From positions 1-62,182 of the forward strand of contig JADGRF010000237.1 of assembly GCA_017881055.1 (NCBI GenBank): a DNA stretch of 62,182 nt, in the 5' to 3' direction. Both the position numbers and the translations under genes were made by a program. This DNA is from Sandaracinaceae bacterium (GTDB lineage Bacteria > Myxococcota_A > Polyangia > Polyangiales > JAFGIB01). The notes beneath the pieces are model-generated. The model saw only the letters and a list, made by a program, of their open reading frames with translations, searched no databases and was not told the DNA's origin. Below, in pieces: positions 1-12,157 of this stretch (positions are counted from its first letter, which is position 1; every line of letters starts with the position of its first letter).

Positions 1-120
1 ACAGCCTCGGGAAGCACAGCCTCGGGACGATCGGACAGATCCTGCGGCTCGCGGACGGCTCGTCCCATGGTCTGGCCCCCGGTGCGTGTCACGGTGTATG
101 CATACGGTAGCGGAGCATCA

Positions 121-1680
121 GTGTCGAGGGGGCCAAGCAACCGAATACTCGCCCTCGTGGTCCGTGTCTGCGCTCCAGCGCTCGCAGCGCTGGCGCTCGT
201 GATCGTGGTCGCCAACGAAGCAAGTGAAGCCGATCATGATCTGCGCTTGATCGTGCCGCGCGCCGCGAGCGCCGGTGAGCTCTTGCCCGTGCGCGGCCTC
301 TTGTACTCTGGCCTGCGCGCTGTGGAGGGCCCGCAGCTTGCGCCACGTGACGTCGAGGTCCAGCTGATCGCGAGCGGCGGTCGCGTGCTCTCGCACACGC
401 GGTTGACGCATGCCCGCTCCGGAACGAACGACATCGAGGGCACGTTGCCGGTGCCTGCCGCTGCGCTCGGGGACGCCTTCGTGCATGCGCAGGTGCGTGT
501 CGGCCGGGAAGACTTGAGCGTGGACGCGCCGCTGCAGCTCGTCGCGAGTGCGGAAGGTGAACCCGCCGAGCCGCGTGCGCTGCGCGAGCTGCAACAGCTG
601 AGCGAGAGCGGTGTCCAGCGCATGCCGCTTGCTCCGCCGCCGCCGGACGCGCTGCACGTGCGCGTCGCAGGCGGAGTGTGCGTGCCCGAGCAGCCGTGTC
701 GAGTCTTCGTGCACGTGGGTGAGCCGGCGGCTGCCGTGCTGATCGAGACCACGCCGTCGGTTACTCCCGACGCACAGGCCGAAGAGCCTTCCGCCGAGAC
801 GAGCGGAGCGCTCGCGTTCGACGTGGTCACGCACGGGCCCGAAGCGCAGCTCTGGCTGCGGGCTTCGCGCTCCGGACGGACCGTGGCTCGTCGCGCGATT
901 CGCCTACCGATCGCGCTCGGTGGTGCCACGCTCTCGCCGCGAGCAGTCCTACTCGATGCACCCGCCACGCCCGAGATTGCACTGGCCGGTGAAGCCGAGG
1001 GCTTCATCGTCGACGTGCTGCGCTTGCATGCTGCGTCGCACTATCAGTGGGTGCGCACCGGCTCGCTCGCCCAGAGCAGCGAGCCGCAGGCGGTACCGTT
1101 CGCAGCGCTGTCGGCCGGCATCTACCGTGTGCAGGCGCGTCGCGATCCTTTTTCTGCAAGCAACGCCGCCGCGCGCGTTGTCTACGTCCGCACGCCGGGA
1201 GAACCGCCGGCCCAAGTCCTGCGCACCTTGGCCGAAGCAGCGCGCACGATCGATCCCGGTGACTTGTTCGTGACGCGCGTGCGCAACGCTTCGGGCGCGG
1301 TCGACGAGAGCTCGTTTCCCGCAGCGCTCGGCTATCTCGCGGCGATCGTCGAGAACGGTGTAGTTGTGCAGCCGGCAGCCGCGACGGGCTTTGCGGCGGC
1401 GCGCGCACGCCTGACGGAAGCGCAGACACGCATGCGCTGGTTGGCGCTGATCGCGCTGGCGCTCGGAGGCGTGGCGCTCGCGCTCTCAGTAGGGAAACGC
1501 GGGCTCGAGGCGGGCGACCGGATCAGCGAGCTGCTCGTTTCCGCCGGCCAAGACGCAGCGACTGCGCGCCGCGCGCACCTGCGCTCGCGCCTCGCCACGA
1601 TCGCCAGCGCGCTCGCCTTGTTGCTGGTGTTCGTGGTCGTCGCCCTGTACGTGATCGCGCGCGGCAACGCGCTGCATTGA
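121..1680 (+). CDS. Membrane-anchored extracytoplasmic protein of unknown function
   Basis: I do not recognise a named family. The GTG start at 121 is preferred over an in-frame ATG at 67 because GGAG lies 5 nt upstream and the N-terminus then reads as a short basic stretch followed by a hydrophobic segment (about residues 8-32). The middle is a beta-rich extracytoplasmic region resembling macroglobulin or Ig-like modules. The C-terminus has two hydrophobic helices, one near residue 440 and one at the end, separated by a charged loop of about 45 residues. This suggests a periplasmic protein held in the inner membrane at both ends. It lies 147 nt before secA on the same strand. The first 120 bases of the window contain no complete gene. 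Confidence 0.6.
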   Translation: MSRGPSNRILALVVRVCAPALAALALVIVVANEASEADHDLRLIVPRAASAGELLPVRGLLYSGLRAVEGPQLAPRDVEVQLIASGGRVLSHTRLTHARSGTNDIEGTLPVPAAALGDAFVHAQVRVGREDLSVDAPLQLVASAEGEPAEPRALRELQQLSESGVQRMPLAPPPPDALHVRVAGGVCVPEQPCRVFVHVGEPAAAVLIETTPSVTPDAQAEEPSAETSGALAFDVVTHGPEAQLWLRASRSGRTVARRAIRLPIALGGATLSPRAVLLDAPATPEIALAGEAEGFIVDVLRLHAASHYQWVRTGSLAQSSEPQAVPFAALSAGIYRVQARRDPFSASNAAARVVYVRTPGEPPAQVLRTLAEAARTIDPGDLFVTRVRNASGAVDESSFPAALGYLAAIVENGVVVQPAAATGFAAARARLTEAQTRMRWLALIALALGGVALALSVGKRGLEAGDRISELLVSAGQDAATARRAHLRSRLATIASALALLLVFVVVALYVIARGNALH

Positions 1681-1827
1681 TCCGCCAATCCCGCTCTCGG
1701 CCCGTTTGATTGCAAATGATGTGTGTGCCCATGTGGGAGCACGCCTTGCGCCCCCCAGCCTGAGGTCTTAAAGTGCCGCCTTCGCCGCCGCCCGCCCGTT
1801 TTCGAGGCCCCGCGTCCGTCGCAATTT

Positions 1828-5010
<3,183 letters not shown>

Positions 5011-5119
5011 CCTTTGTCGTGAGCGGCCCGAGAAGTCGCGCGAACGACGGCCCGTCTGCGGAGATTGTCCTGGAGTTTCAACGACCCGCTGCGCGATCCC
5101 ATGTACGCCACTGTAGGTA

Positions 5120-5157
5120 ACGCGTCGGAAATTGGCGACGTCGATCTGCCGACGCGT
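5120..5157. other. 9-bp inverted repeat upstream of the CAP-domain gene
   Basis: ACGCGTCGG at 5120-5128 is perfectly complementary to CCGACGCGT at 5149-5157, with a 20-nt loop that contains the self-complementary CGACGTCG. It lies 11 nt before the GTG start at 5169 and about 110 nt after the secA stop. It could be a leader hairpin, an operator or a weak terminator; no U-tract follows. I cannot separate these from sequence alone. Confidence 0.4.
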
Positions 5158-5168
5158 ACGGTCTGGGG

Positions 5169-6302
5169 GTGTCGGTTTGGCTCGTGCCTCGCTTGGCGGA
5201 ACGACGCGTGCGGGGCGCTGGGCCACGGCAGGTGACGGCTGCCTCGATCCTCCTCCTCCTCGTGCTTCTTTGGGGCCCCGCGTCCGTGGTCGCGGATGCG
5301 GGGCCAACGTGCTCGCCCGACGACGCACTCTCCAACGCGGCGGCCACCCTCCTGCTCGCCGGCCGCTCGCCGGATTCGCGGGCGTTGGTGGACGCAGTGC
5401 GTGATGCCGGCTCCGATGCCGTGCTGGTGCACGCGTTGTTCCTGCCTCACGACGACGCCGTCGTCACTCACACGTGGCTCACCGACCTGCGTTCCAAAGC
5501 CGACGCGGACCTGGTGTGCGGCGAAGCGCAAGGCAGCGCCGGCCGTCTGCTGATCGCCAGTGCGCGCGCCGGTACGCTCTCGCCGCTGACTGCCGCCAGC
5601 AGCGTGGTACGTGGCACGTTGGCGAGCGGCTTCGACCATGCCGAGCTGGTGATCTCGGCGGCCGACGGAACTCTCACGCGGCTCGGTATCGAGCCTTCGA
5701 TGTTGAAGGATGGCGTCCCGCTCGCGGAAGACCTGCCGCGGCCGGCGAAGGTCCAGCTGCTCGCACGCGGTGCGTCCGGTCCCCGCCCGATCGCCCAACG
5801 CATGTTGCCGAGCGCCGGGCCTGTCGACCAAGCAGCACACGTCGATCGTAGAGAGCTCGCATCAGCTGCAACCAAGGAGGAAGGCGCGCACGGCGAGGAC
5901 GAGCCCGATGCAGGGCCGCGCGTGCTCGCGCAGCTCGGCCAGCTGCGCAAAGAGCGCCAGAAGCCCGAGCTGCGCGACAACCGCTTGCTCGCCGAGCTGG
6001 CGCGGGTGCATGCGCACGACGTCTGCCAGACGGGCATCTTGGCTCACGAGATCAGCCCCGGTCAGGATCCGGAGAGTCGCGCGCGCGAGGCGGGCATAAA
6101 GGCGCGCTTGATCGGCGAGACGATTGCGCGCGCCGGCGATGCGCGCGCGGCGTTTGCCGAGCTCGGCGAGAGTCCCTCGCATCTTCTGACGCTGCTCGAG
6201 CCGCGCTTCACCGACGCCGGTGTCGGCGTCGCCCGCGATGCGAGCGGGCGCACGTGCGTGGTCGTCCTGTTGGCGGGGTGGCCGCGTTACGTGGGACGTT
6301 GA
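5169..6302 (+). CDS. Secreted CAP/SCP-domain protein
   Basis: The GTG start gives a signal peptide: basic residues, then a hydrophobic run around SILLLLVLLWGP. The C-terminal 110 residues match the CAP (SCP/PR-1-like) fold used by bacterial extracytoplasmic proteins. They contain a helix with NRLLAELARVHAHDVC, then a helix ending in SPSHLLTLLEP, then TDAGVGVARD and a terminal beta strand TCVVVLLAGW. The central 200 residues are unassigned and may be a separate module. Bacterial CAP domains are usually secreted and poorly understood; no catalytic role is claimed. The gene overlaps the convergent membrane-protein gene by 16 nt. Confidence 0.75.
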   Translation: MSVWLVPRLAERRVRGAGPRQVTAASILLLLVLLWGPASVVADAGPTCSPDDALSNAAATLLLAGRSPDSRALVDAVRDAGSDAVLVHALFLPHDDAVVTHTWLTDLRSKADADLVCGEAQGSAGRLLIASARAGTLSPLTAASSVVRGTLASGFDHAELVISAADGTLTRLGIEPSMLKDGVPLAEDLPRPAKVQLLARGASGPRPIAQRMLPSAGPVDQAAHVDRRELASAATKEEGAHGEDEPDAGPRVLAQLGQLRKERQKPELRDNRLLAELARVHAHDVCQTGILAHEISPGQDPESRAREAGIKARLIGETIARAGDARAAFAELGESPSHLLTLLEPRFTDAGVGVARDASGRTCVVVLLAGWPRYVGR

Positions 6303-7675
6303 TCGAACACGCGCCGCCGTCCGGCCGCGATGGCTTCGGCCATCGTCGCTGCCAGGAGCTGGGACAACGCGACGCAGAACGCGGCCGTGAACAGCGGCGC
6401 GCACAGCCACGACAGCGCGATGTCGGAGGACACGCGCGACAGCTCGGGGCTGGCCGCGCTCTTCGGCCAGATCGCGCGCAGCAGATCGATCGACGTGGTC
6501 AACGTGTAGAAGCACAGCATGCAAGCGCCCCAAACGCCGCAACCGCCCGTGGTGCGCGAGTCCATGAAAGCCAGCAGCGCGAGCATCAAGAGCAGACCGA
6601 AGCACACGCTCATCAGGCGCGGCACCCACGACTGCCACTCAGTGTCGAACACGGTCAAGCTGCGCAGCGCATCGTCGATCGCCAAGTAGCACGCACCCGC
6701 AAGCAGGCCGATCGCGACCAGCGCACGGGCGAGGTTCGAGGCACGATGCCAGCCACGCAGGAATAAGCCTGTCGCGAGCAGAGCGACCGCGATCGTGAGC
6801 ACCAGCGCATCAGGTTGTGTCGCGCGCGCCAGCTCTTCCGTCCAGAGCACGAGCGCGAGGCCGCTGCCTGCGACCGCGGTGACGGCCGAAGCGCGCGCCG
6901 CGTACGGCATGCGCGGTAGTCCCAACAAGAGGAGCGCGAGGAACAGCGCGGACAGTGGAACCCCCATGCCGTGCTCGCCCCCCGCGATCTGCACGACGCA
7001 GAGCCCAGCGGCCCCGAGCGCGAACGCCCAGAAGCGTCCGAGCCACGCTGCAGGCTCGCTCGGAGCGAGGTCTCGTAACAGCGCCTCCGAGGCCAGCACA
7101 GGCGGGCGAACCGCGACGCGACCTTCGGTCGGTGTCGCGCGCGGGGCCGTCGTGGGAGCCGGTTGAGCGCCCGGGAACAACACCACGACCTCGGCGTCGA
7201 GCGGCACTTGATAGGGCGGCGCTCCCTTGCCGCCATCAGCTGCAGGCTCGGGCGCGGGTCGCAGCTCCGTAGGTGACGGCGCGCCCTCCTGTGCAGTGGG
7301 CGCAGCCGCGGGAGCGAGAATGGCGGGCTCGGGCACGCTGGCGGCCAGAGCAACTTGTGGAGCCGCCGTGCTGGGGGCCACGTCGAGCACCGGTTCGGCG
7401 ATCGGTGGCGGCGGTGTCGAGCGCGTGCGTGGTGGGAGCTCGACCGCGTCGGGGGTCTGCGCCGGAGCGCGCTCGCTGGTCTTGCCCCAGCGCGCCTGGT
7501 GGGCAGCCGCGTCGGTGTCCGAGAGCACCGCATCCAGCCGACCGTGGTCGATGCGTACGCCAGCGGCCTCGCCACGCTTTCGTGGCTTGATCCGCGCGCC
7601 GCACTCATCGCAGCGCACCGTCTCATCGGCGATCGGCGCTCCACAGGCGTAGCAAACGGCGGATGAGGTCGGCAC
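6287..7675 (-). CDS. Zinc-ribbon membrane protein with Pro/Ala-rich linker
   Basis: The N-terminus has two CxxC pairs, CYACG and CDECG, separated by 11 residues, which is a classic short zinc ribbon. A long low-complexity linker rich in Ala, Pro and Thr follows (about residues 35-180). The C-terminal half has roughly seven hydrophobic helices. This zinc ribbon-linker-multi-TM layout is common in uncharacterised Myxococcota proteins and gives no biochemical function. It probably sits in the inner membrane with the ribbon in the cytoplasm. It is transcribed away from the ncRNA region and converges on the CAP gene. Confidence 0.75.
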   Translation of the reverse strand: MPTSSAVCYACGAPIADETVRCDECGARIKPRKRGEAAGVRIDHGRLDAVLSDTDAAAHQARWGKTSERAPAQTPDAVELPPRTRSTPPPPIAEPVLDVAPSTAAPQVALAASVPEPAILAPAAAPTAQEGAPSPTELRPAPEPAADGGKGAPPYQVPLDAEVVVLFPGAQPAPTTAPRATPTEGRVAVRPPVLASEALLRDLAPSEPAAWLGRFWAFALGAAGLCVVQIAGGEHGMGVPLSALFLALLLLGLPRMPYAARASAVTAVAGSGLALVLWTEELARATQPDALVLTIAVALLATGLFLRGWHRASNLARALVAIGLLAGACYLAIDDALRSLTVFDTEWQSWVPRLMSVCFGLLLMLALLAFMDSRTTGGCGVWGACMLCFYTLTTSIDLLRAIWPKSAASPELSRVSSDIALSWLCAPLFTAAFCVALSQLLAATMAEAIAAGRRRVFDQRPT

Positions 7676-7832
7676 GCCGGCCCATCATACTCCACCTGTC
7701 GACCATCCCGGCCAGCGGCGAATTGCGTGCAGGATTCGCGCAGTTCCGCCTGAGCAACAGCTTGTGCAATGCAATGAACTGACTCGGCCTCACCACGACA
7801 GGAATGTCATGTGAGGGTGAGCGGTCTCACGG

Positions 7833-7846
7833 CGCGATGTGTCGCG
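7833..7846. promoter_or_regulatory. Candidate enhancer-binding-protein site upstream of the sigma-54 promoter
   Basis: CGCGA-TGTG-TCGCG is a perfect 5-bp inverted repeat with a 4-bp spacer, centred about 105-110 bp upstream of the predicted sigma-54 start point. A second inverted repeat, GTGAG/CTCAC at 7811-7830, lies just before it. Sigma-54 promoters need an activator bound about 80-150 bp upstream, so the position fits. The protein that binds is unknown. Confidence 0.4.
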
Positions 7847-7922
7847 TGCTGTGCACCCGGTCTCTCACGGAACTGCCTGAATTTTCCAGGATTACTCGCG
7901 CCGAGAGATGCCGCGCCAGCGC

Positions 7923-7939
7923 TGGCACCGGCCTTGCAA
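7923..7939 (+). promoter_or_regulatory. Sigma-54 (RpoN) promoter, -24/-12 type
   Basis: TGGCAC-N5-TTGCAA, with the invariant GG (7924-7925) and GC (7936-7937) separated by exactly 10 bases, matches the RpoN consensus very closely. Transcription would start near 7948. No protein-like ORF begins in the next 250 bases, so the primary product is probably a non-coding RNA or a long leader for the lipoprotein gene at 8213. Confidence 0.75.
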
Positions 7940-7947
7940 TACAGGCT

Positions 7948-8160
7948 GCTCAACTTACTTGCTGCGTTCGCGCAGCCCCTTCGCTTGGCAGTTCTGGAAC
8001 TTGGCCCGCGGTCGTGACCGAACGTCGCGCGGTCCTTGTACTACTTTGTCTTGGTAGTGGCTTATCGGCCGCTACCCTTGCTTCGCTTCCGCTTTTTCTT
8101 CTCTTCGTTGACACAGAGCGGGTCCCAAAATCCGCTGTTCGGTCCGGGGTTTTGGGACCT
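7948..8160 (+). ncRNA. Candidate sigma-54-dependent small RNA
   Basis: This fills most of a 537-bp stretch (7676-8212) without a convincing gene. Three hairpins follow the promoter. The first, 7961-7976, is GCTGCG-TTCG-CGCAGC, a 6-bp stem with a UUCG-type tetraloop. The second, 8053-8076, is a 9-bp stem with one G-U pair. The third, 8121-8159, pairs GGTCCCAAAA with TTTTGGGACC over 10 bp and could act as a terminator. Open frames across the region look random in composition. The sRNA Pxr of Myxococcus is also known to be sigma-54-driven, but I cannot claim homology. The alternative is a structured 5' leader of the downstream lipoprotein gene. The ends are estimates. Confidence 0.5.
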
Positions 8161-8212
8161 GTTCTGTCGATCGTGTTGCAAGCCCTGGGCGTTTGTGTCG
8201 ATCGTGTGCACG

Positions 8213-8620
8213 ATGACTCGCGCCACAACTCGCAGCTCGGGCTTGGTGCTCGTACTGATCGTACTGCTCGGTGCGTGCTCGAGCGCGGCGAGCGATCTGC
8301 GCACGGCGCGCGATCTGTATCGCGACGCGCGCTACGAAGCCGCTGCAGCCTGGCTCGACGCGCTCGCCTCGGATGTGCCCTCGATGGGCACCGGTGATCG
8401 CGCGACGTTCCACTATCTGCGCGGCATGACGGAGTACCGCCTCGCGCAGTACCAAGACGCGCTGCACGATCTCGCGCTCGCTGCTTACGTGGTGTCGATG
8501 CAGGAGAACGCGTTGAGCCCTACGCAGCGCTCGGTGCTCGACCGAACGCTGGCAGAGCTCACGCCGCGAGACGCATCGCCTTATGCGCGTTCGCCGCGCG
8601 CGGACGACGAACGTCCCTGA
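8213..8620 (+). CDS. Small lipoprotein with helical repeat character
   Basis: The ATG at 8213 gives a lipoprotein signal (VLVLIVLLGAC, cysteine near residue 21); upstream in-frame codons run through the structured RNA region and are rejected. The mature part has paired helices (DLRTARDLYRDARYEAAAAW and TFHYLRGMTEYRLAQYQDAL), which look like one or two TPR-like units. Such proteins usually serve as envelope scaffolds. No partner is visible. It overlaps the convergent DUF465 gene by 40 nt and may be served by the sigma-54 promoter at 7923. Confidence 0.65.
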   Translation: MTRATTRSSGLVLVLIVLLGACSSAASDLRTARDLYRDARYEAAAAWLDALASDVPSMGTGDRATFHYLRGMTEYRLAQYQDALHDLALAAYVVSMQENALSPTQRSVLDRTLAELTPRDASPYARSPRADDERP

Positions 8621-8808
8621 CGCAGCCCGAGCAGCTCATCCTTGGCGGCGAGCCGCGCTTTTTTGAGCTCGAGCACGCGCGCCTGTTCGTCGCCCGTCAA
8701 GAAGCGCTTGTCCGCGAGCACGGCGATCTGAGCTTTGAGCGCGGCGTGGCGGCGCTGCAGGCGATCGATCTGCGAGTCGATGGAGAGCTTGATCGAGGTC
8801 TTGTGCAT
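8581..8808 (-). CDS. DUF465 (YdcH-like) small coiled-coil protein
   Basis: The product has 75 residues from the ATG at 8808 (MHKTSIKLSID). The region IDRLQRRHAALKAQI, then KRFLTGDEQARVLELKK and LAAKDEL, follows the DUF465 pattern of an antiparallel helical hairpin with a charged turn. Family members are short, widespread in proteobacteria and of unknown role. A longer frame begins at 8853 but adds 15 non-conserved residues. The 3' end overlaps the lipoprotein gene by 40 nt in convergent orientation. Confidence 0.75.
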   Translation of the reverse strand: MHKTSIKLSIDSQIDRLQRRHAALKAQIAVLADKRFLTGDEQARVLELKKARLAAKDELLGLRQGRSSSARGERA

Positions 8809-9015
8809 GGGGGGGCTTCCTCTCGTGGTGGAACGGACGCGCACGAAAAACAAAGCAAGCCAACCGGGTGCCGGCCAAGAGCCGCTCGGTGAGTTTAAGC
8901 GGCGGCGTGTGTCCGCCGCAATGCCTCCCAGGTTTCGACTCCGCTGCCGGTGGCGTGCAAGGCCAGGCTGAATGGTCTATACGGGCAACCCGTCGGGAAT
9001 CATGGAGAATCGCTC

Positions 9016-9762
<747 letters not shown>

Positions 9763-9806
9763 GGCTGCCCGTGGTGCCCTGTGCGGCCGCGTGTTAGACG
9801 GCGGAC

Positions 9807-10400
9807 ATGCAACCGACCCAGCGCGCGCGTTCGTGGCGTAGTTCGTGGCTCAGCTCGTTGAACACCGTGGCTCGTGTCGCGCCCTGCGCGTTCGTGCTGG
9901 CAGCGTGCGGCGCGTGCCCGCACGAAGCAACGCAGCCGCAGCCGTTAGCTGCAGTGGCCCGCATGCCGCCCGCACCGGCTGCACCACCGCCTGCGCCCGC
10001 CGCACCGCCCGAACTCCACGGATTCTGGGCCGAGTACTGGGCGCTGCAGGGTCGCGCGGAGACGCAACGCTATGTGTTCCTGGCGGATGCGCGCTTCGGT
10101 TGGCTCGCGCCGCAGCGGGATACGCCGAAACAAGATCCGGTGCAGCGCTCTGGACGCTTCAGCATCGTTGCTGGCGATCTCGTGCTGCAGGTCGAGAGTG
10201 AGCGTTTCGGTGATGGCCACGTAGCCGCGCACACGCCGGCCGTTCCGTTGACGCTCGAGATCGGCGACTGCCCGCCCAACCAAGAAGCGCAGGCCGTCGA
10301 CGCCAGCTACGTATGCCAGAGCATCGGTGGCCGCGCGTTCTGGCGTCGCACGAAGCCCGACTCAGCTACCTCGCTCGACCCCGAGACGTACCTGCACTGA
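9807..10400 (+). CDS. Putative lipoprotein, unknown function
   Basis: The N-terminus is basic, then hydrophobic (VAPCAFVLAAC), with a lipobox cysteine followed by GACPH. A Pro/Ala-rich spacer (about residues 50-67) leads into a domain of about 120 residues beginning LHGFWAEYWAL, which has the alternating strands expected of a small beta-barrel such as a lipocalin-like fold. I do not recognise a family. It sits 44 nt after lolA on the same strand and may be co-transcribed. Its stop codon is followed immediately by a tandem hairpin repeat. Confidence 0.55.
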   Translation: MQPTQRARSWRSSWLSSLNTVARVAPCAFVLAACGACPHEATQPQPLAAVARMPPAPAAPPPAPAAPPELHGFWAEYWALQGRAETQRYVFLADARFGWLAPQRDTPKQDPVQRSGRFSIVAGDLVLQVESERFGDGHVAAHTPAVPLTLEIGDCPPNQEAQAVDASYVCQSIGGRAFWRRTKPDSATSLDPETYLH

Positions 10401-10468
10401 CCGCAGGCTGCTGCGCGGGTATGTAACCATCTACGCGCAGAGCCGCAGGCTGCTGCGCGGGTATGTAA
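10401..10468. repeat. GNA-loop palindromic repeat, two tandem copies (locus A)
   Basis: Two copies with a 42-bp period lie between convergent genes. The second has arm CGCGCAG (10434-10440), core AGCC-GCA-GGCT (10441-10451), one unpaired G, the complementary arm CTGCGCG (10453-10459), and then GGTATGT. The first copy begins directly after the stop codon at 10400 and lacks the leading AG. The same core occurs at four other loci in this window with different arms. It may serve here as a bidirectional terminator. Confidence 0.8.
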
Positions 10469-10476
10469 TTAACCAA

Positions 10477-11658
10477 CTAACCCCGTGCTGGTAAGCGCAG
10501 GCAGTACGAGATGTTGCCGTCGGCGCCGCGCGTGCTCGTGAGGGTTCCGTTCGAGTGCGTGAGCGCAACCTCGACGCCGGGCATCGTGCTCGGATCTTCC
10601 GGTAGACTGCGGCCCAACAGGCCACCGTTGCGGAACATGCCGCTAGTGTCTTCGTGCCCCGGCCACGCGTGCACGAGCAGCAGCACTTCACGGCCGGTCG
10701 CGTTGTCGGTCGCGCTGCCTGGGCTTTTCGTGTTCTGCACGTTCCGAGTTTCGATGCGCACCTGTGTCACGTTGCCGAGCGTGCGGCGCGCATGAAGCGC
10801 GAGCTCGATTAGCAACCATTCGAGGTGCGGCAAACGCGCGCGCACCGGCCAGAGGGCCGGAGCGGCTTGGAACTCGATCACCACCAGCTCTTCTTGCAAG
10901 GCGTGGCGGAGCAGGGCCTCGAGGTTCGCTACGATCGCGTTCAGGTCGAGATCTTCGAGGTCGGTCAGACGTGGCCTGCCGAATGCGAGCAGCTCTTGGG
11001 CGACTTCCGACGCGCGCCACGCGGCCGCCTGCATCTGCGGTACGTGCTCTTTGAGCGGGCTGTCGTCCTCGAGCTGACGCAGCAGAATGAACGTGTAGTT
11101 GAGCACGACAGCGATCTGGTTGTTGAAGTCGTGCGCGACCTCCGAAGCGAGTCGACCGACGGCGTCGAGCAAGTTCTTGGGCTCGGTGGCTGCCGGCGCG
11201 GTGCGCTTGGCGATCAGCACGAAATGCGAGGTGTGCGGCTCGATGTCGATCGAACGCTCGACGCGCAGGTCGATCGGGACCTGCCGACCGCTCTCGTGCC
11301 GCAGCAGCAGCGAGCCACACCACGTGGGCTCGTGACGCAAGGCATCGACGACGTCGCGCACCGTGTGGTCGGGCTCCAGCAACTCGACCATGCGCCGGCC
11401 CATGAGGGGGTGCACGGACTCGCTCGTGCTGCCGCACAGCGCGCGGAACGCCGGATTCGCGAAGACGATCACGCCGTTGCGATCGGTGATCACGACCGCT
11501 TCGGAGACGGCTTGCAGCGCCACGATCGAGGCTGCGCTGTGCCCCAGCTGCGACGCGGCTTCGAGCGCGGGCGCGCGTTTCCGTTCACCGGTCTTGCGCC
11601 GGTCTCGTTCCGGCGACGCGGGCGCCTCCGCGCGATATATCGTGCGTTGTCCAGCCAT
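10477..11658 (-). CDS. PAS-domain histidine-kinase-like protein with degenerate ATPase domain
   Basis: An N-terminal basic linker is followed by a PAS domain (about residues 45-150, with AVVITDRNGVIVFANPAF). Next comes a phosphoacceptor helix with EVAHDFNNQIAVVLNY (His176), the H-box type seen in many hybrid kinases. The C-terminal region keeps the length of a HATPase_c domain, but the N-box reads LIELALHARRTL, with Glu285 and His289 where Asn is expected. No DxGxGM-type G1 box is visible. ATP binding is probably lost, so it may be a phosphotransfer or sensor pseudokinase. No response regulator is adjacent. The start at 11658 is the first reasonable one. Confidence 0.7.
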   Translation of the reverse strand: MAGQRTIYRAEAPASPERDRRKTGERKRAPALEAASQLGHSAASIVALQAVSEAVVITDRNGVIVFANPAFRALCGSTSESVHPLMGRRMVELLEPDHTVRDVVDALRHEPTWCGSLLLRHESGRQVPIDLRVERSIDIEPHTSHFVLIAKRTAPAATEPKNLLDAVGRLASEVAHDFNNQIAVVLNYTFILLRQLEDDSPLKEHVPQMQAAAWRASEVAQELLAFGRPRLTDLEDLDLNAIVANLEALLRHALQEELVVIEFQAAPALWPVRARLPHLEWLLIELALHARRTLGNVTQVRIETRNVQNTKSPGSATDNATGREVLLLVHAWPGHEDTSGMFRNGGLLGRSLPEDPSTMPGVEVALTHSNGTLTSTRGADGNISYCLRLPARG

Positions 11659-11745
11659 TCAGCAGGTCCCCCGACCCGACCCCTGCTCGTGCTTCCCCTG
11701 AAAGCCGTAGCGTCTCTATTCATAGCGACTTGCTGACTTCGTTGC

Positions 11746-12140
11746 AACCGTGACGAGCACTACGCGCGGCCGAGGCGTGCCCGCGGGCAGGATTGGGGAT
11801 CGGCCCCGGATCGTCGGCGGACTCGATCAACGGGCGGGCGGCACCTGGCTCGGCGGCTCCGCGGCGGAGATCGTCGAGCAGCTCGCGCGCCTCGTCCCGG
11901 CCGAATACAACGCGTTCAACCTCCTGTTTGGTGACGTCACGAGGCTCTGCGTTGCCTACGGTCGGCCGCAGCCGGCCGCGCGTCGAGATCGAAGCTGCAC
12001 CCGAGAGCGTGCACGTGCTGCCGAGCGATCGCCCTTTCGCGCCCGGGTCTCCGAAAGCCGAACGGGCACGGGCTGGCGGCGGCGCTTCCTTTGAGCGAGG
12101 GGTCGAGCTTCGCGCCGGCGCTTGCCCGCGTGCTCGGTCC
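11746..12140 (+). pseudogene. Decayed TANGO2/NRDE-family gene
   Basis: The family hallmarks are present but split over frames. NRDEHYARP is readable from 11746. GGLDQRAGGTWLG and AEYNAFNLLFGD are in the next frame from about 11800. VHVLPSDRPF and SPKAERA are in the third frame from about 11970, and HGLAAALPLSEG continues in the first frame. That needs three frame changes. The N-terminal 15-20 residues before NRDE are also missing, and the stretch normally found between GGTWLG and the FNLL strand (about 40 residues) appears deleted. TANGO2-family proteins are normally about 250 residues. I read this as an inactive remnant. Assembly error could explain a single shift but not the deletion. Confidence 0.6.
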
Positions 12141-12157
12141 GGGCCCTTGGCGCTCGC

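Noticed and set aside
1..30. Tandem ACAGCCTCGGGA at the window start as another GNA-loop repeat
   Set aside because: It lacks the AGCC-GNA-GGCT core and may be part of a truncated upstream gene; too little sequence to judge.
7804..8397. A 197-codon open frame over the sigma-54 region
   Set aside because: Its composition is unlike its neighbours, it has no recognisable domain, and it runs through the hairpins and into the lipoprotein gene in another frame.
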